From Methanobacteriota archaeon (GTDB lineage Archaea; Thermoplasmatota; Thermoplasmata; UBA10834), in assembly GCA_011391345.1 (NCBI GenBank), contig JAABQR010000155.1, positions 1-6,256 of the forward strand: DNA of 6,256 nucleotides. The letters run 5' to 3'. The translations under genes were made by a program, and so were the position numbers. Each line of letters opens with the position of its first letter. Position 1 is the stretch's first letter. Below the pieces are notes generated by a model. That model worked only from the letters and a program-made list of their open reading frames with translations. It ran no database searches and was not told where the DNA came from. Positions 5,177 to 6,256 of this stretch are shown piece after piece.

Positions 5177-5743
5177 ATGATAAGGAACCTCTTCACGAAG
5201 CATGAGCACAGGGTCCTCGCGGGGATGACCACGCAGCAGGCCGCTCAGGGCGCTGCGTGGTATTGGCGCTCGAGGCAGTTCGGGATCAACTTCACGTCGA
5301 CCTACGCGCTCACAGGCGTCCAGTACTACTCGAAACTTGGCCTCAGGCAGCGGGTGTCCGTCGTCTCCTTTGAGATGGGCCAGGGCGTGGGCGTCGAGGT
5401 CGACTTCTCCGCCGAGCTCACCGACGAAGGGGCCGTGGTTGGTGCCGTGGGCGCGATATTGGTGCTCCCCGTCGCCGTCGCTGTCGGAGCGGTCTCATAC
5501 TTCGAGTACGAGAACGACGCCAACAGGATGCTGTTCGACTTCTGGACATATATGTCATCATATTCGTCGGACTTTCAGCCTCCTGCAGAGCCGTCCCAGG
5601 TGCCGGCATGGGCCCAGGGCCAGCGACCACTGTCAACGCCCGCCCCTGCACCGACTTCAGAGGCGGTGCCGCGGTGCCCGAATTGCAGGGCTTCCGTCGA
5701 GCCTGATTCGAGATACTGCAAGCATTGCGGAACGAGGCTCTGA
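5177..5743 (+). CDS. membrane-anchored zinc-ribbon protein (hypothetical)
   Basis: This 188-residue protein has no function I can name. The order is a basic start (MIRNLFTKHEHR), a 70-residue soluble region rich in Gln, Tyr and aromatic residues, one long glycine/alanine/valine helix at about 85-108 that is probably membrane-spanning, a soluble part with many aromatic and acidic residues (109-133), a proline-rich linker (135-166), and a C-terminal zinc ribbon. The ribbon has Cys167, Cys170, Cys181 and Cys184 in CPNC-x10-CKHC. Similar C-terminal ribbons are common on archaeal membrane proteins and usually act as interaction modules. No signal peptide is clear. The ATG at 5177 is preceded by GAGAGGAGACG, a strong ribosome site, and by its own TATA box. 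It lies between the DUF99 operon and rps12 with gaps of 67 and 98 nt. Confidence 0.8.
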   Translation: MIRNLFTKHEHRVLAGMTTQQAAQGAAWYWRSRQFGINFTSTYALTGVQYYSKLGLRQRVSVVSFEMGQGVGVEVDFSAELTDEGAVVGAVGAILVLPVAVAVGAVSYFEYENDANRMLFDFWTYMSSYSSDFQPPAEPSQVPAWAQGQRPLSTPAPAPTSEAVPRCPNCRASVEPDSRYCKHCGTRL

Positions 5744-5778
5744 GGGCGTTTGCGACATGCTGGCCTGGCCACCGGTAT

Positions 5779-5806
5779 AACCGCAAGTTTTAATAGGAAG
5801 ACGGTT
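5779..5806. promoter_or_regulatory. rps12 promoter framed by inverted repeat
   Basis: The TATA box ttttaata (5788-5795) is preceded by the BRE-like ccgcaag (5781-5787). It is framed by AACCG (5779-5783) and CGGTT (5802-5806), a 5-bp inverted repeat with an 18-nt spacer. A further CGGT at 5773-5776 pairs with ACCG at 5780-5783. Initiation about 25 nt from the TATA box, near 5816, would leave a roughly 25-nt leader before the GTG start of rps12. The TATA call is good; the operator reading is only suggestive. Confidence 0.5.
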
Positions 5807-5841
5807 TTGTAGGGCTTACCTTCGTCAAAAAGGTGAAATTG

Positions 5842-6256
5842 GTGCCGAGAGGACTGTATACAGCCAGGAAGCTCAAAGGAGACAGGCAGAAGTTCCGGTG
5901 GAGCGACCGGTACTACAAGCGCAGAGCGCTGGAGCTCAAGGAGAAATCAGACCCACTCGAGGGCTCGGCCCAGGCGAGAGGGGTCGTCCTTGAGAAAGTC
6001 GGGATCGAGGCGAAGCAGCCCAACTCGGCGATCAGGAAGTGCGTCAAGATCCAGCTCATCAAGAACGGCCGTCAGATCACCGCTTTCGCGGTCGGTGACG
6101 GCGCCATCAACTTCATCGACGAGCATGATGAGGTCCTCGTCGAGGGCATCGGTGGCAGGATGGGCAGGTCGTACGGCGACATACCCGGTGTCAGATTCAA
6201 GGTCATCCAGGTCAACAACGTCTCTCTGGACGAACTCGTCCGGGGCAGGAAGGAAA
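5842..6256 (+). CDS. rps12: 30S ribosomal protein uS12, 3' end cut by window
   Basis: uS12 sits at the decoding centre of the small ribosomal subunit and helps check codon-anticodon pairing. The 138 visible residues match the archaeal form throughout: GLYTARKLKGDRQKFRWSDR (4-23), EKVGIEAKQPNSAIRK (51-66) with the universal PNSA at 60-63, QITAFAVGDGAINFIDEHDE (78-97), GGRMGRSYGDIPG (104-116) and SLDELVRGRKE (128-138). Only a few terminal residues and the stop are missing. The start is the GTG at 5842, which has AGGTGA 5 nt upstream. The TTG just before it is less well placed, and the protein then begins as expected for the family. In many archaea nusA or the RNA polymerase genes lie directly upstream. 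Here the gene has its own promoter and an unrelated upstream neighbour, so a str-type operon probably starts here. Confidence 0.96.
   Translation, partial: MPRGLYTARKLKGDRQKFRWSDRYYKRRALELKEKSDPLEGSAQARGVVLEKVGIEAKQPNSAIRKCVKIQLIKNGRQITAFAVGDGAINFIDEHDEVLVEGIGGRMGRSYGDIPGVRFKVIQVNNVSLDELVRGRKE

Noticed and set aside
1..6256. CRISPR array, rRNA, second tRNA or direct tandem repeats
   Set aside because: On reading through, I saw no regularly spaced repeats and no second cloverleaf or rRNA-like segment.

Overview
This window is archaeal. Archaea-typical genes include archaeosine tRNA-guanine transglycosylase, the KEOPS subunit Pcc1, a DUF99 protein, a DUF1616 protein, Pth2-type peptidyl-tRNA hydrolase and an archaeal-type uS12. 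The tRNA gene has no encoded CCA, and several starts are preceded by BRE/TATA-like boxes rather than -35/-10 boxes. The DNA is GC-rich with many AGG arginine codons. A GC-rich euryarchaeal lineage such as a Thermoplasmatota relative is possible, but this is a guess from style, not from a marker. Four of the eight complete protein genes end in TAG, four in TGA and none in TAA, which argues against heavy use of TAG as a pyrrolysine codon.

Layout. At the left edge a minus-strand gene runs out of the window; its 70 visible residues resemble the N-terminus of an IS200/IS605-type TnpB protein. About 200 bp of non-coding DNA follow, ending in a tRNA-Gln(UUG) gene at 416-488. Next comes a minus-strand pair: a nitroreductase (start near 1226) followed after 3 nt by a 72-residue two-helix membrane protein, whose stop codon lies inside the 3' end of the tRNA gene. 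Pcc1 is divergent from the nitroreductase. Its stop codon shares a CTAG with the stop of the long, convergent tgtA gene (1538-3490, minus). A 100-bp divergent promoter region separates tgtA from a tight plus-strand operon: DUF1616 membrane protein, pth2, DUF99 (gaps of 1 and 6 nt). A separate gene for a membrane-anchored zinc-ribbon protein follows. At the right edge, uS12 (rps12) starts from its own promoter and is cut a few codons before its end.

The theme is translation and tRNA biology. Pcc1 belongs to the complex that makes t6A37. TgtA starts archaeosine formation at G15, and the tRNA-Gln here has the expected G15-C48 pair. Pth2 recycles peptidyl-tRNA, and uS12 sits at the decoding centre. 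These genes look like ordinary chromosomal housekeeping genes. I did not find a CRISPR array, a defence island or a complete mobile element. The less explained parts are the partial TnpB-like gene, the zinc-ribbon membrane protein, the short DUF1616 protein attached to pth2, and small inverted repeats at two promoters.
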